Shown here: positions 1 to 10,825 of the stretch, one piece after another
How positions within the stretch are numbered: the first letter of the stretch is position 1
Layout of the letters: each line of letters opens with the position of its first letter
DNA from: Camellia lanceoleosa
Lineage: Eukaryota > Streptophyta > Magnoliopsida > Ericales > Theaceae
Length of the DNA stretch: 64,000 nucleotides
Assembly: GCA_025200525.1 (NCBI GenBank)
Contig: CM045758.1
Span: 58,685,649-58,749,648 of the forward strand
Direction of reading: 5' to 3'
Program-made: the position numbers and the translations under genes
The notes under the pieces: model-generated
What the model was told of the DNA's origin: nothing
The model's input: the letters and a program-made list of their open reading frames with translations, nothing else
The model's database searches: none

Positions 1-2332
1 AGATCAGCTCTGCAGATGCTACGTGATCACAAACTTTATGCTAAGTTGAAGAAATGCAAATTCTGGCTTGCTAGTGTACACTTCCTTGACCACGTCATTG
101 ATAAAGATGGCATCTCTATTGATCCATAAAAGATTGCAGCAATTGCAGATTGGCCGTGACCTACTAACGTATTGGATATTTGGAGTTTTCTAGGATTGGC
201 AAGATATTACTGATGTTTCGTTCGGGATTTCTCAAAGATTGCATCACCATTAACTCAATTAACCCAAAAAAACATTCTGTTCGAGTGGACCGACAAACGA
301 GAACATTGCTTCCAAGAGTTAAAAAGTAGGCTGGTGTCAACTCCTATTCTAGCACTCCCTACTGGAATGAATGGGTTTATAAGATAGAAAGGTTATTGCA
401 CTCCCTACAGTGATGCCTCTCATAATGGACTGGGTTGCGTCCTTGTGCACGATAGGAAGGTTATTGCATGCACCTCACATCAATTGAAGACTCACGAGAG
501 GAACTCTACCCAACTCATGATCTGGAATTGCTGCGGTAATATTTGTTCTCACAATTTTGCGTCATTACCTTTACAGAGGAATGTGTAAAATTTACGCCGA
601 CCATAAGAGTCTTAAATATCAGTTTACACAGAAGGAACTAAACATCAGGCAACGATAATGGTTAGAATTTATGAAAGATTACAATGTGAAGATTCAACAC
701 CATGTAGGCAAGGCTAACGTGGTAGTAGATGTGTTGAGTCGAAAGATTACCAGAAGTTTGGCTTACATTCTTACCGACAAAAACCACTTACACGGGAACT
801 GAAAAACCTGGATTTGGAATTGGTTACACACAAGACTTATGAATTACTTGCTAATATAATCGTAGAACCTACGATAATCGACAACATTAAAGCACGTCAA
901 TAGGAGGACCTACTTTTGAAGAAAAGATGCGATGAGCAAGAAAGTAAGCCTAATTCTAATTTCACTATATGCAATGAGATACTGAAGTTTCGAAATCGAA
1001 TTTGCGTACCTGACATTCCAAAAATCAAAAAGAATATATTGGTTGAAGCCCATAGCTCAAGATTTGCAGTTCATCCTGGGAATATAAAGATGTACCATGA
1101 TCTGAAAGAGCATTATTGGTGGTCAGGAATGAAAAAGGACATATCAAGCCACGTATCCAAATGTTTTTAATGTCAACGAGTTAAGGCAGAGCATTAGAGA
1201 CCCGCAGGGCTTCTACAACCACTCCTTATTCTTGAATGGAAATGGGAACACATTAGCATGGATTTTGTGATCGGATTACCACAATCAACTTCAAAGTATG
1301 ATACGATATGGGTTATAGTAGATTGGTTAACGAGGTCGGCACATTTTCTGCCTGTCAGAGTCATGTATTCGCTTAATAAATTTGCCACTTTATATATCAA
1401 GGAGATAATTTGATTGCATGGTGCCCCGGTGTCAATCGTTTTGGATTAAGACCCCCACTTCGTATCTTAATTTTGGAAAAAGTTACAAGCAACCTTTGGA
1501 AAACACTAAAGTTTTGCACCACTTATCATTCGTAAACTGATGGTCAATCCAAAAGAATGATTCAGACGTTAGAAGACATGTTGCGAATATACGTGTTAAA
1601 CCTTACAAGTAATTGGGACGAGCATCTACCGTTAGAGGAATTCGCCTATAATAATAATTACCAAGCAAGCATCGAGATGGCACCGTATGAAGCACTGTAC
1701 GAAAGGAAATTTCGATTGCCTATATGTTAGATGGAGGTTGGAGACAGAAAGTTATTGGGTTCTAAAATTGTGTAGATGACAAGTGACAAAATCCAACTCA
1801 TTCAACAGTGAATCTGCACTGCTCAGAACCGTCAGAAAAGCTATGCAGATACTCAAAGATGAGATTTGGAATTTCAAATATGAGATTATGTTTTCTTGGA
1901 AGTCACACCAACAAGAGGAATCATTCGGTTTGGAAAAATGAGAAAAATTGAATCCATGTTACATTGGACCATATGAGATACTAGAAAGAATTGGCCCTGC
2001 AGCATATCATCTTGCACTTCCACCAGAGTTGTCCAATGTCCACAATGTGTTCCATGTTTCAATGCTCCGATAATATTTGTTGGATTCAGAGCATGTCATT
2101 GATCAGGAGGACTTGCAAGTTCAACCAGATCTCTCTTATGAAAAGCAATCGGTACAAATCCTTGACCGTCATGATCAGATTCTCTGGAATAAGACTATAC
2201 CTCTTTGTAAAAGTCTTATGGTGAAATCATCATATTGAAGGAGCTACGTGGAAAACTGAAAGTCAAATGCGAGCTCAATGTCCACATCTTTTTGAAAATC
2301 AACGTACGTCAAGTTCAAGGACAAACTTCTAT
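1..2332 (+). pseudogene. Element A pol remnant (RT C-terminus, RNase H, integrase, chromodomain)
   Basis: Several frames must be combined to read it. The start reads as the RT thumb (KLYAKLKKCKFWLASVHFL). RNase H follows at about 400-760, with YSDASHNGLGCVL and [16 protein letters not shown]. The integrase zinc-binding segment is at 1060-1190 (SSRFAVHPGNIKMYHDLKEH, then a broken CX2C). The integrase core begins near 1250 (WKWEHISMDFVIGLPQS). GPYEILERIGPAAYHLALPP and HNVFHVSMLR at about 1970-2070 are the integrase C-terminal module, and the segment to about 2330 reads as a degraded chromodomain. Stops and frameshifts occur throughout, for example TAA at 127-129. Once a copy-and-paste polyprotein, it is now inactive. 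Confidence 0.85.
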
Positions 2333-2346
2333 TTAGGAGGGAAGAA
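2333..2346 (+). other. Element A polypurine tract
   Basis: A purine-rich run directly abuts the TGTGACACCCC LTR start. This is the expected position of the plus-strand DNA primer in an LTR retrotransposon. Confidence 0.6.
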
Positions 2347-2539
2347 TGTGACACCCCAAAATATATTTACTTAATGTTTGGAAAAAAAAATGGAATTATA
2401 ACATTTTTTTTTTTGGGGCCATAGTCGAATATGGGGAACTTATGCAAATTGTTGCTTCAAAAATCATATGAGATGCATGGAGTGCCATGTGGTGAAACCA
2501 TATGGTGTCACAATGGTGCATAGTGAGGGTTTTATCACT

Positions 2540-2547
2540 TATAAATA
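2540..2547 (+). promoter_or_regulatory. TATA box of element A LTR
   Basis: TATAAATA lies about 195 bp inside the LTR, a normal place for the U3 core promoter of a plant LTR. Confidence 0.45.
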
Positions 2548-3231
2548 GATGAGTTGCATGGTAAGGAAATCACACAAAAAAAAAAAAAAAACAAAAACAA
2601 AAACAAAAATCAAAAACAAATAAACAAACAAACGAGGGGTATATGAGAGAGTGAGCCAGGATTAGAAATGAAAGTTAGGAATTAATATTGAGGTGGGTTT
2701 TATTATATTCTGAGCTACCATAAATTGTTTTATGTAAAATCTATTTTGTAAATTATATTAGTTTTTAAGTATGTAACTTGTTAAATGGACCCTATTTGTT
2801 TAAACAAGAAACCCATGGATATACTTATTTTTTGAATGTATTTTTGAACAATTATTTGTACATAATCATTGACCCTGTGATAGTCCCATGCCTTGGGGGG
2901 ACTTTAATATCCATTAGCCCTTTGAATTGTCACTTTATGTGACCTTTTGTTCTATTCTGTTGTCACTTTAAGTGACCTTTTGTTTGTCATGGATCCACTG
3001 ATCCTCTGTTATGTTCTGTTGTCATTTTTGTAACCCTCTGAAGGTCCCATGCCTAGGGACTCAAATATCTGGCCCTCTAAAGGTCCATGTTTGGGGGACT
3101 TAAATATTCATTGACCCTCTATTTTGTTCTGTTTTATACCGTGATTATGATTATTTTGCTTATATGATTTTTGTATTATATGTTTGCTATTTAAAATAAC
3201 GGTCGTGATTGGTAGCTCGAGAGGGAGGCTC

Positions 3232-3575
3232 GAAATTTGGCTCGAAAAAGTGAGGGGCGGAGAAGGAGGAAGGAGAGGTTGGAGGAGGGGCGGAGGAAGA
3301 GGAGGGAGAGGCTGGAGGAGGGGCGAAGGAGGAGGAGGGGCGGAGGGACTGGAGGGGGCCAACATATGTGGGTGGAGGCGGAGGCGGGGGGCGGAGGCGG
3401 AGGAGGGCGGATGCGGATCTTGACGACGGAGGCTGACGAAGAAGTGGTGACGGCGGAGGGCTGCCTCCTCTCTCTCTCTCTCTCTTTCTTTCTCTCTCTC
3501 CCTCTCCCTCTCCTCTCCCTCTGTTTTAGATGAAGAAGAAGAAGACCAGCGAAGACGAAGAAGGAAAAAAAAAAA
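3232..3575 (+). repeat. GGA-rich low-complexity block with CT microsatellite and poly-A
   Basis: The stretch 3235-3420 is dominated by GGAGG/GCGGAGG units. A (CT)n/(CTTT)n tract follows at 3467-3525, then GAAGAAGAAG and a run of A ending just before the palindrome. Its base composition differs sharply from the surrounding AT-rich LTR. The long open frames on both strands here are products of low complexity, not genes. Confidence 0.8.
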
Positions 3576-3586
3576 AAAAAAAAAAA

Positions 3587-3610
3587 GCCCAAAACGACGT
3601 CGTTTTGGGC
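3587..3610. promoter_or_regulatory. Perfect 24-bp palindrome centred on GACGTC
   Basis: The left half GCCCAAAACGAC is followed at once by its exact reverse complement. The centre ACGACGTCGT contains the GACGTC C-box core bound by plant bZIP factors. It sits in the element A LTR between a poly-A tract and a GC-richer segment. Binding is inferred from the motif only. Confidence 0.5.
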
Positions 3611-3805
3611 TGTCGAGCCGTTCGAGCCGCGTGGGTTTCGAGCTACCACGCATTTTCCTTAAAATAATTTCTACAAATAATTTTCTATTTAGCCTAATAA
3701 TTATCTAGGGTGATTTTTATACCCATATACTCTTAGTATAATATTTCTTACTCTGTCATGTGCTTACAGTTGTTAACCACTTTCAGATGATGAAATTTAG
3801 GGAAG

Positions 3806-3810
3806 GACTT
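3806..3810. repeat. Left TSD of element B (GACTT)
   Basis: GACTT directly precedes the 5' LTR of element B and is repeated at 13268-13272 after its 3' LTR. An exact 5-bp duplication is the integrase signature and fixes both ends of the element. Confidence 0.95.
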
Positions 3811-4157
3811 TGTAACAACCCCTAACCTATGATTAGTCTATAATCTTTGATTAAGAATACATAATGAGTGATTAAGACGCAATTCTAAGTTAATTGCATG
3901 TGCCATATGTTATGTGTGTTTATATCTGTTCACTGTCAAAATATCTATTTGAGTTTCTGTTTCGTTGTACGAATTGAAGGCCTTATTGGCGTCCGAACGC
4001 GAAATTGACTAGGTCAACGTGTAATTTGAAATTTTTAGGAATTATGGTAGGTTGAATTGAAATTCGAATCGGAGTCAAATAATTAGAATAAATTAGATTA
4101 AATTAGGTTAGCCTGAATTAACTTAATCATACTTTATTAGCCTAAGCTAATTGGACC

Positions 4158-4165
4158 TATATAAG
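4158..4165 (+). promoter_or_regulatory. TATA box of element B 5' LTR
   Basis: TATATAAG lies about 350 bp into the LTR. The 3' LTR has the matching ATATAAG at 11174-11180, so the position is conserved between copies. Confidence 0.5.
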
Positions 4166-4825
4166 ACCAATACAAATTCTAGAACTTATCTATCTTGCCA
4201 TTTGAGCTCAAAAACATGTAAGAGAAGGAGAAGAGAGGAAATGAGTGTAATTCAAAGAGAAAATAGAAGATTAAAGGGAAAATTAAGGAATTGGCTTAGG
4301 AACTCAAAGAAATTGCTTCATAGTGTGCAATTGAGAAGTATAGGTAAGAATTTAACTCATAAACCTTGTACTTAAGACATCAATGTACTAAATCAAGAGA
4401 TGTAAATGTTAAAACATGAGAATTGAGCTTAGAAAGATGAATTTGAAAGTAATTCATGTATGCATGTGCATTTCATGAAGTTTTGAAGTTGTTTTCAAAA
4501 GAATTCTTTCATACATGTGGTAATTCTAGTTTGGTTTTACGAATTCATCACATTTCATACCATTTGACCTCAATTGATCATGCTTTGGAAGGTTTAAGTT
4601 CAAAGGATTACATGCACGTTATATATACATACAATTCAAGTTTGCTTTTGAACAATTAGCATGCTTTTGGGCCTTGATTTTGCGAGATGATCTTTAATTC
4701 ATGATGTTTTATAAGTTTACAAGTGTTTTCTCAAGTTTTGGCCCAAAAGAATGAGTTTTGATGCATTGGAATTGTGTTTTGAAGCTTAGAGAGCAATCTG
4801 GAAATTCCAGAATTTGCACTGTTCA

Positions 4826-5172
4826 CTCGAGTAGTAAACGTTACGACCGAGCGAAGAATGCAAGCTCACAGTAGTTTTGCAGAGTTTAGGGGTTGGCTCG
4901 ACCGGAAGAAGTTACGCTTCAGCAACCATCCTTTGTTTTAAACCTTGGCTCGGATGACCAAAAAGTTGGCTTGAGCGTAAAATTCAAGCTCTTAGTACTT
5001 TTGCAAACATAAGCCTTGACTCGAGTGACAAAATTTGCGCTTGAGCGATCACCCTTTGTTTTTAGACTCTGCTCAAGTGACCAAGATCTTCGCTCGAGCA
5101 TAAAATGAGAGCTCTCAGAAGTTTTACAGACCAAAGGGTCCGCTCGAGCAAAGGAAATTGCGCTCGAGCAAA
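4826..5172. repeat. CTCGAG palindrome cluster, element B 5' LTR
   Basis: Intact and decayed CGCTCGAGC-type motifs recur at irregular 40-70 bp spacing. The same cluster is in the 3' LTR (about 11880-12140) and, in other sequence contexts, in the Tekay derivative and solo LTRs on the right of the window. Confidence 0.7.
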
Positions 5173-5574
5173 CTGCCCTATTTTTAAAATTTTAAATGAG
5201 TGTTCCCAAGTACATTTTGACATCCTCATTGCATTTTAGGCATTCCTAAGCCTTAATTAAGACATAATAATAAGGATAAGGATTAGAAACACATCAAGAT
5301 AGAAAAGAAATAAGTTAAGTGTTTTCCGAGCGTGCGTTTCAATGTGTATCCACTATGTATTTGTGTAGGTCATGCGCCATAGGCTGTCTGATCTGTCTGT
5401 TCTGCTATTGGAGCTATCTGTGAGTAATAACTTTTTAAAGCTATATTTAACTTTAATTATTTTCTAAATGATATGAAATGATCTATTTTCTGAAATGATA
5501 TTTTCTGTGTGGATGAATGATTGTTCAGATTTCTGAAATGTATTCATGGCATCCTTAGTATCATGTGATATCTG

Positions 5575-5725
5575 CTATCTGCTCTGTATACGTCTCATGT
5601 AATCATGAGTCAACTGTACGTTCCATGTGATCATGGGTCAACTGCTTATGGATCCTTATGAACGTCTCTTATGTACATGAGTCAACTGTTTACATCCCAT
5701 ATAAATAGGTCAACTGTTCTATTAA
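5575..5725. repeat. Short tandem repeats, element B 5' LTR
   Basis: About four to five degenerate ~30-bp units share the phrase CCCATGTRATCATGGGTCAACTG. The 3' LTR has the counterpart at about 12540-12675. This is the positional equivalent of the larger minisatellites in the other Tekay LTRs of the window. Confidence 0.6.
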
Positions 5726-6056
5726 CGCTAATGGATGTACCACGTATGATTATCTATGAACTCTGAATATGAATATGATTATGAATCTGTTTCTGATCTA
5801 AACACTAATTTCTGAATCTGTTATGGACATCATTCATTAAAACTCTTACTCTTTATTATTAACTAGGCTCCAGCTCACTGTATTATTTATGCATGTAGGT
5901 GATCAGACGTGTGATTAGGTCTGAGCTGTTGCTTGGATCTATTTTGTGTCAGCCTACCACTATGCCTCCTGAGGAGGTTCCCGTTTTGAGAAGTGATCAA
6001 GTTTTGTGATCCATGTTTAAGACTTTTGTTTTCTTTTGTTTTGTCTGAACAATTTT

Positions 6057-6356
6057 GGGTATGTTTGGTTTGGTTTTGGGAGAGTAGTTTTTAAAAATTA
6101 TTTTGGGGAGAGAGTTTAGAAATTTTTTTGGTTTTTTTGGTTGTGTATTTTGAAAGTAGTTTTGGAGTTTGGGAGTTTGGAATAATTTGATATTTTGTTA
6201 TAATTGAATAGATGTGTTTGAGAGAAAAAATGATTGACTGATAGGTAGGAGAGAGAAAGTGATTTTGGAAATTGTTTTGGAAAATTTACAAACCAAACAA
6301 ATTTTTTTAAATTTTTTTTCCCAAAATCACTCTACAAATCCAAACCAAACATACCC
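6057..6356. mobile_element. MITE inserted in element B 5' LTR
   Basis: The 300-bp element has exact 17-bp terminal inverted repeats, GGGTATGTTTGGTTTGG and its reverse complement, and is AT-rich inside. TTT flanks both ends. The 3' LTR of element B lacks it and reads straight through (near 13011), which gives an empty site in the same window. TIR style and 3-bp TSD fit PIF/Harbinger-related (Tourist-like) MITEs, although TTT rather than TTA/TAA is slightly atypical. Confidence 0.88.
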
Positions 6357-6543
6357 TTTATGTTCTGTCTGTGTATTGGGCTAAGACCCATTTTGGTTTA
6401 TCTGTATATAAATTGACATCATATATGTAAATATAAGTTTGAAATTTTTTGTCCTATGTACGTCTACACAGCTTTATGGACATTATATTGTGATATTGCT
6501 TCCGCTAGCCCCTTAATTTTACTGATCTGTTCAAAGACCTTTG

Positions 6544-6559
6544 GTAATCCCAGGATTAC
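6544..6559. promoter_or_regulatory. U5 stem-loop GTAATC..GATTAC (element B 5' LTR)
   Basis: Six-base arms flank a four-base loop about 50 bp from the LTR end. The 3' LTR has the same at 13204-13219, and two other Tekay families in this window have it at the equivalent place. Confidence 0.5.
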
Positions 6560-6610
6560 TGGTTAATTACGATGCTAAACCTATAGGAACGGGTTTATGT
6601 TGTGACAGAG

Positions 6611-6622
6611 TGGTATCAAAGC
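6611..6622 (+). other. Primer binding site, initiator methionine tRNA (element B)
   Basis: TGGTATCAAAGC lies 3 bp after the 5' LTR. It matches the complement of the initiator tRNA-Met 3' end (TGGTATCAGAGC) with one change. This is the usual primer for Tekay chromoviruses. Confidence 0.88.
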
Positions 6623-6939
6623 ATGTGTTATACCTCACACACGAGTCCATATGAGCTATAGAATGTCCTAGAAAAGAAATAGGGGCATTATATCTACATG
6701 TGTGAGTGTGTGAACATATCTGAACCATTATGAACTGAATCTGAGGTGCTGAAACTGTGAAAATATTATTCCTATGTTTATTAGTGCTTTGTTTACCTAT
6801 AACAAATGTAAAATACAAGAAGTGATGATGCAACTAAATCCTCTGAAACCCGAATGAATCGAATGGAAAGAATGCTCGAGGCCTTAACCTAGATGTAGTT
6901 GATCGGGTTGGTGCATTGAAACTGTCCAAATATGTAGAT

Positions 6940-7422
6940 GTACTCAACTGAGCTCTGATGACAAAAGCTAATTTGGCTGCAATGAAACAAGCTAAAGCTC
7001 TAACAAGTGAATGGAAAGGCAAAAGATCTGGATTCAATTTCAGAAAGGGTCGTTCATTTTTTATGACCAAGAAGTAGAATACGGGATCTACTAGCAGTTA
7101 AAGTCAAAACAGTGGATCTGCACCTGTTTGTGCTGAATGTAGAAGAAAACATAAGGGTGTATGTCATTGTGTATCTGGTGCTTGTTTCTAGTTTGGCAAA
7201 ATTGGTCATGTGGTGAAAGACTGTCAATTTATGTTTGAAAACACCAATCGTCCTGCGGCAAGTTTGGTCGGATCCGCTTCTGCATTGAGATCAAATAAGA
7301 GAACTAATACTGAAAAAGAAACTGTAAGGCAAGGTCGGGTATTTGTACTTGTGCCTAGTGATATGCAGAACACCGAATCAGTAGTGTTAGGTATAATCCC
7401 TATATGTGCTTAGAATGCCTAT
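6940..7422 (+). pseudogene. Element B gag remnant (nucleocapsid end only)
   Basis: Only the C-terminal part of Gag is recognisable: a basic segment (AALTSEWKGKRSG-like, about 6985-7030), then CAECRRKHKGVC and a decayed second knuckle ending KIGHVVKDC (about 7130-7225). Chromoviral Gag normally has a capsid domain of some 200 residues upstream. Between the primer site and 6940 there is too little sequence for it and no similar frame, so an internal deletion is inferred. In-frame stops occur, for example TAG at 7074-7076. Confidence 0.7.
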
Positions 7423-7806
7423 GTGTTGATAGACTCTGGCTCTACACATTCTTTGGTGTTACATGCTTTTTTCCAAAAATTGACTAGGCTGCCAGAACAT
7501 ATGAACTATTTGTTGTCTGTATCTACACCATCTGGGGGTTCTATGTTATGTGCTTATGTATATCTGGCATGTGATATTATGATTGATGATGTGTTTTTGC
7601 ATGTTGATTTGCAACCCGTGAATATTGATCATTCTGATTGTATATTGGGTATGGATTGGTTGACAAATTATCATGCTAATATTGAGTGTGTTTCTAAATC
7701 TATTATATTTCGGCCACTAGGGTTGCCTGAGTTTGTATTTTGTGGAAATGGTGTAGTTTCTCCCCCCATGCTTGATTTCTACTATGAAAGCTTTCAAATT
7801 ACTTAA
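7423..7806 (+). pseudogene. Element B aspartic protease domain
   Basis: The open segment begins with VLIDSGSTHSLV, the retropepsin-type active site (D-S/T-G) in its plant chromovirus form. It continues to CILGMDWLTNYHANIEC, the conserved second half of the domain. It once cut the Gag-Pol precursor. It is separated from Gag by a TAG and from RT by a frameshift near 7800. Confidence 0.85.
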
Positions 7807-7821
7807 AAAGGGATGTAGGGG

Positions 7822-8740
7822 TTATCTGTGCTGTGTCTTGAACGTGGCCACTGTTAGTCCTAATGTGGAAACTATCCCTATAGTTTGTGAATTCCCTGAT
7901 GTCTTCCCAAATGAACTACCCAGGGATCTAATAGATAGGGAAATTGAATTTACTATTAAAGTAGTACCTGAAACCCAGCCAATTTCTAAAACCCCATACA
8001 GAATGTCAACCTTTGAACTGAAAGAACTGAAAATCCGATTGTAAGAATTGTTAGATAAGAAGTTCATTCGCCCAAGCACTTCGCCTTAGGGTGTTCTAGT
8101 GTTGGTTGTTAAAAAGAAGATGGGTCTTTGAGGTTATGTATACAGGGAATTGAACAAAGTAACTGTCAAGAACAAATATCTGCTGCCTCGAATAGATGAT
8201 TTGTTTGACCAACTTAAGGAAGCCTAAGTGTTTTCAAAAATAGATCTTAGATCTGGGTATCACCAGTTAAAGGTCAAAGCAGGAGATATTGAGGAAACAA
8301 CCTTTCGAACTAGATATGGGCACTATGAATTTTTGGTAATGCTGTTTGGGGTAACCAATGCACCTGCCGCCTTCATGGACCTAATGAAAAGGGTTTTTAA
8401 ACCATATTCGGATGAATTTGTTGTTGTATTTATTGATGACATTCTAATTTATTCTAAAAGCAGAGAAGACCATGAAAATCATTTAAAGACTGTGCTACAG
8501 ACTCTGAGAGAAAAGAAACTGTACGCTAAATTGTCCAAATGTGAGTTTTGGCTTGACAGTGTGACATTTTTGGGGCGTGTAATTAACAAAGCTGGTATAT
8601 CAGTTAACTTGTAGAAAATTGAAGCTATTGTGAATTGGCCAAGACCTACCACTGTAACAGAAGTTAGAAGTTTTCCGGGACCTGCTGGTTATTACCGCAG
8701 ATTTGTAAAAGACTTCTCAAAACTTGCTATGCATTAACTT
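7822..8740 (+). pseudogene. Element B reverse transcriptase domain
   Basis: The upstream linker reads CEFPDVFPNELPRDL and TQPISKTPYRMS. The palm begins with [20 protein letters not shown] and [16 protein letters not shown] (8232-8280), then the YxDD-equivalent box [13 protein letters not shown] (about 8430-8460), [20 protein letters not shown] and the thumb. The catalytic aspartates IDD are kept. Stops at about 8042, 8088, 8226 and 8612 break the frame, so no enzyme can be made. Confidence 0.9.
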
Positions 8741-8814
8741 AGCTAACACAGAAAAATACACTGTTTGTTTAGAGTGACCAAAGAGAATCTGCTTTCTAAG
8801 AGTTAAAAACTAGA

Positions 8815-9215
8815 TTGATAATTACACCAATCCCGACTTTACCTAATGGTACTGATGGGTTCCAAATCTACAGTGATGCTTCTTATAATGGTTTGGGGTG
8901 TGTACTCATGCAAAACGGTAAAGTAATTCCGCATGCTTCTCGGCAACTTCAACCACATGAAAATAACTATCCAACCCATGACCTTGAACTTGCAGCTGTA
9001 ATCTTTGCTTTGAAAATCTGGCGCCATTATCTTTATAGAGTCACTTGTGAAGTGTATACTGATCATAAAAGCCTAAAATATTTCTTTACTTAGAAAGAAG
9101 TGAATATGAGATAGAGATGATGGCTTGAGTTGATTAAAGATTATGATTTGCATATTTTGTACTATCCAGGAAAGACAAATATAGCTGCAAATGCTTTGAG
9201 CCGAAAATAAATTGA
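8815..9215 (+). pseudogene. Element B RNase H domain
   Basis: [18 protein letters not shown] carries the first catalytic Asp, [18 protein letters not shown] the conserved Glu and [12 protein letters not shown] the next Asp. This is the Ty3/gypsy RNase H signature, linked downstream to a KDYDLHILYYPGKTN-like segment and ALSRK. Stops appear at about 9094 and 9208. Confidence 0.88.
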
Positions 9216-9239
9216 AAATTTGCCATGTTTGCTCACTGG

Positions 9240-10775
9240 CTAGAAATAGTTGTTGTGTGATCTAGAAAGAAATGAAATTGAGATTGTGTTGCATGAGCAA
9301 GGTGGGGTTTTAGCTGCTATTTCTACTCAGCCGGCTATTGTTGAAGAAATTAAAGAAAAACAGCTAGAGGGTGAATTTCTAAAAAAGATTGTGAATGCGA
9401 TTGAATCAAAATCGAGACCAAATTTTGTGATTGAGAAGAATGTGTTATAATTTCAGGGTAGGCTTTGTGTACCAGATAGTTCAGAATTGAGGAAGCGTAT
9501 TATGACAGAGGGCCACAGTTCCAAATTTGCTATGCATTTTGGAAACACGAAAATGTACAAAGATTTGAAACAGAATTTCCAGTGGCCTAGAATGAAGAAG
9601 AGCATTGGTGACTATGTAGCCAAATGTTTGCATTGCCAACAAGTGAAAGCCGAACATTAACGACTCGTCAAACTACTTCAGTCGCTTCCAATACTGGAAT
9701 GGAAATGGCAGTATATTATAATGGACTTCATTGTTGGACTACCTCGCTCCTCTCGAGGTATGGATTTTGTCTGGGTCATTATTGATTGTTTAACTAAATC
9801 TGCTCATTTTCTGCCTGTGAAAACTTTTTATAATGTGGACAAATAGGCTAACATATATGTGAATGATATTGTGAGATTACATAGGGTGCCCGTATCCATT
9901 GTGTCTGATAGAGATTCAAAGTTTACTTTAAGATTCTAGCAGAGTTTACAATAGGCTTTGAGAACCGAATTGAGACTAAGTAGTGCTTATCACCCACAAA
10001 CGGACAGCCAACCAAAAAGAACTATACAGACGTTGGAAGATATGATGAGAATGTGTGTACTAGATTTCCAAGGAAATTAGGAAACTTACCATTGGCCGAA
10101 TTTGTGTATAAAAATAGCTACCACTCAAGCATTGGTATGGCTCCTTACGAAGCTTTATACGAAAGAAAGTACCGATCTCTAATTTGTTGGGCCGAAGTAG
10201 GCGATAGACCATTATTGGGACCGAAACTTGTGCAAGAGAAAACTGAAAAAGTGAAACTAATTCAACAAAGACTAAAAACTGCACAGAGTCGTCAAAAGAG
10301 TTATGCGGATGTCCAGAGAAGAGATAGAGAATACGAAGTCGGTGATCACATGTTTATCAAAGTAACTCTAATTAAAGGGCAAACTCGATTTGGGGTTAAA
10401 GGCAAGTTGGCACCGCAGTATATTGGGCCATATGAAATTATTGAGAACATCAATCCAGTGACATAACAAGTGGCTCTACCTCCGATTATGGAAAATATGA
10501 ACAATGTGTTCCATGTTTCAATGCTTCGGGACTACTTGAGAGATCTGCTACATGTGATTGAACCAACATACGTACTGCTGAAAGATGATTATACATATGA
10601 AAAACGACCAATCCAGATTGTAAACCGCCAAATCAAAAGATAGAGAAATAAAGAAATTTCGTTAGTGAAGGTTGATTGGAAAATTCTCGGAGGAACCTAT
10701 GTTACATGGGAAACAAAAGAAGATATGATGAAAAGATATCCAGACCTATTTCCATTAGACCCTACATTTTTCTAA
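9240..10775 (+). pseudogene. Element B integrase and chromodomain
   Basis: The HHCC zinc segment (GHSSKFAMHFGNTKMYKDL, then CLHCQQVKAEH) spans about 9510-9660. The catalytic core follows (WQYIIMDFIVGLPRS, then SDRDSKFT and [12 protein letters not shown]). An open piece at 10053-10466 holds the GPYEIIENI module, and NVFHVSMLRDYL leads to a chromodomain (GGTYVTWETKEDMMKRYPDLF) ending with TAA at 10773-10775. Chromodomains direct chromoviruses to marked chromatin. Multiple stops and frameshifts are present. Confidence 0.88.
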
Positions 10776-10812
10776 AATAAAGGTAATTTGAGTTTGGAGG
10801 ACCAAACTCTTT

Positions 10813-10825
10813 AAGAGGGGAAGAC
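10813..10825 (+). other. Element B polypurine tract
   Basis: AAGAGGGGAAGAC lies immediately before the TGTAATAACC start of the 3' LTR. It is the plus-strand primer site. Confidence 0.75.

Larger units (their letters stand above)
2347..3810 (+). repeat. Element A 3' LTR, left part (resumes 13273-13493)
   Basis: It begins TGTGACACCCC just after the polypurine tract. It contains a TATA box (TATAAATA, 2540-2547), an A/AC-rich stretch (2574-2632), a set of phrases repeated around 2870-3120 (CCCATGCCT..GGGGACTTAAATAT, GACCCTC), a strongly purine-biased block (3232-3560) and a perfect palindrome at 3587-3610. The LTR is interrupted after 3810 by element B; the segment 13273-13493 supplies the remainder, giving an LTR of about 1.7 kb. 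No full second copy is in the window, so the right end is inferred. Confidence 0.7.
3811..6607 (+). repeat. Element B 5' LTR (2797 bp, contains a MITE)
   Basis: It starts TGTAACAACC and ends TTGTGACA. Landmarks are a TATA box (TATATAAG, 4158-4165), repeated CTCGAG/GCTCGAG motifs (about 4826-5170), short tandem repeats of the type CATGTAATCATGAGTCAACTG (about 5580-5725) and a stem-loop GTAATC..GATTAC (6544-6559). It is about 355 bp longer than the 3' LTR, mostly because of the MITE at 6057-6356. Confidence 0.93.

Noticed and set aside
3108..3653. Arg/Glu- or Pro-rich open frames on both strands
   Set aside because: They lie over a GGA/CT low-complexity block inside an LTR; no start context, domain or conservation.
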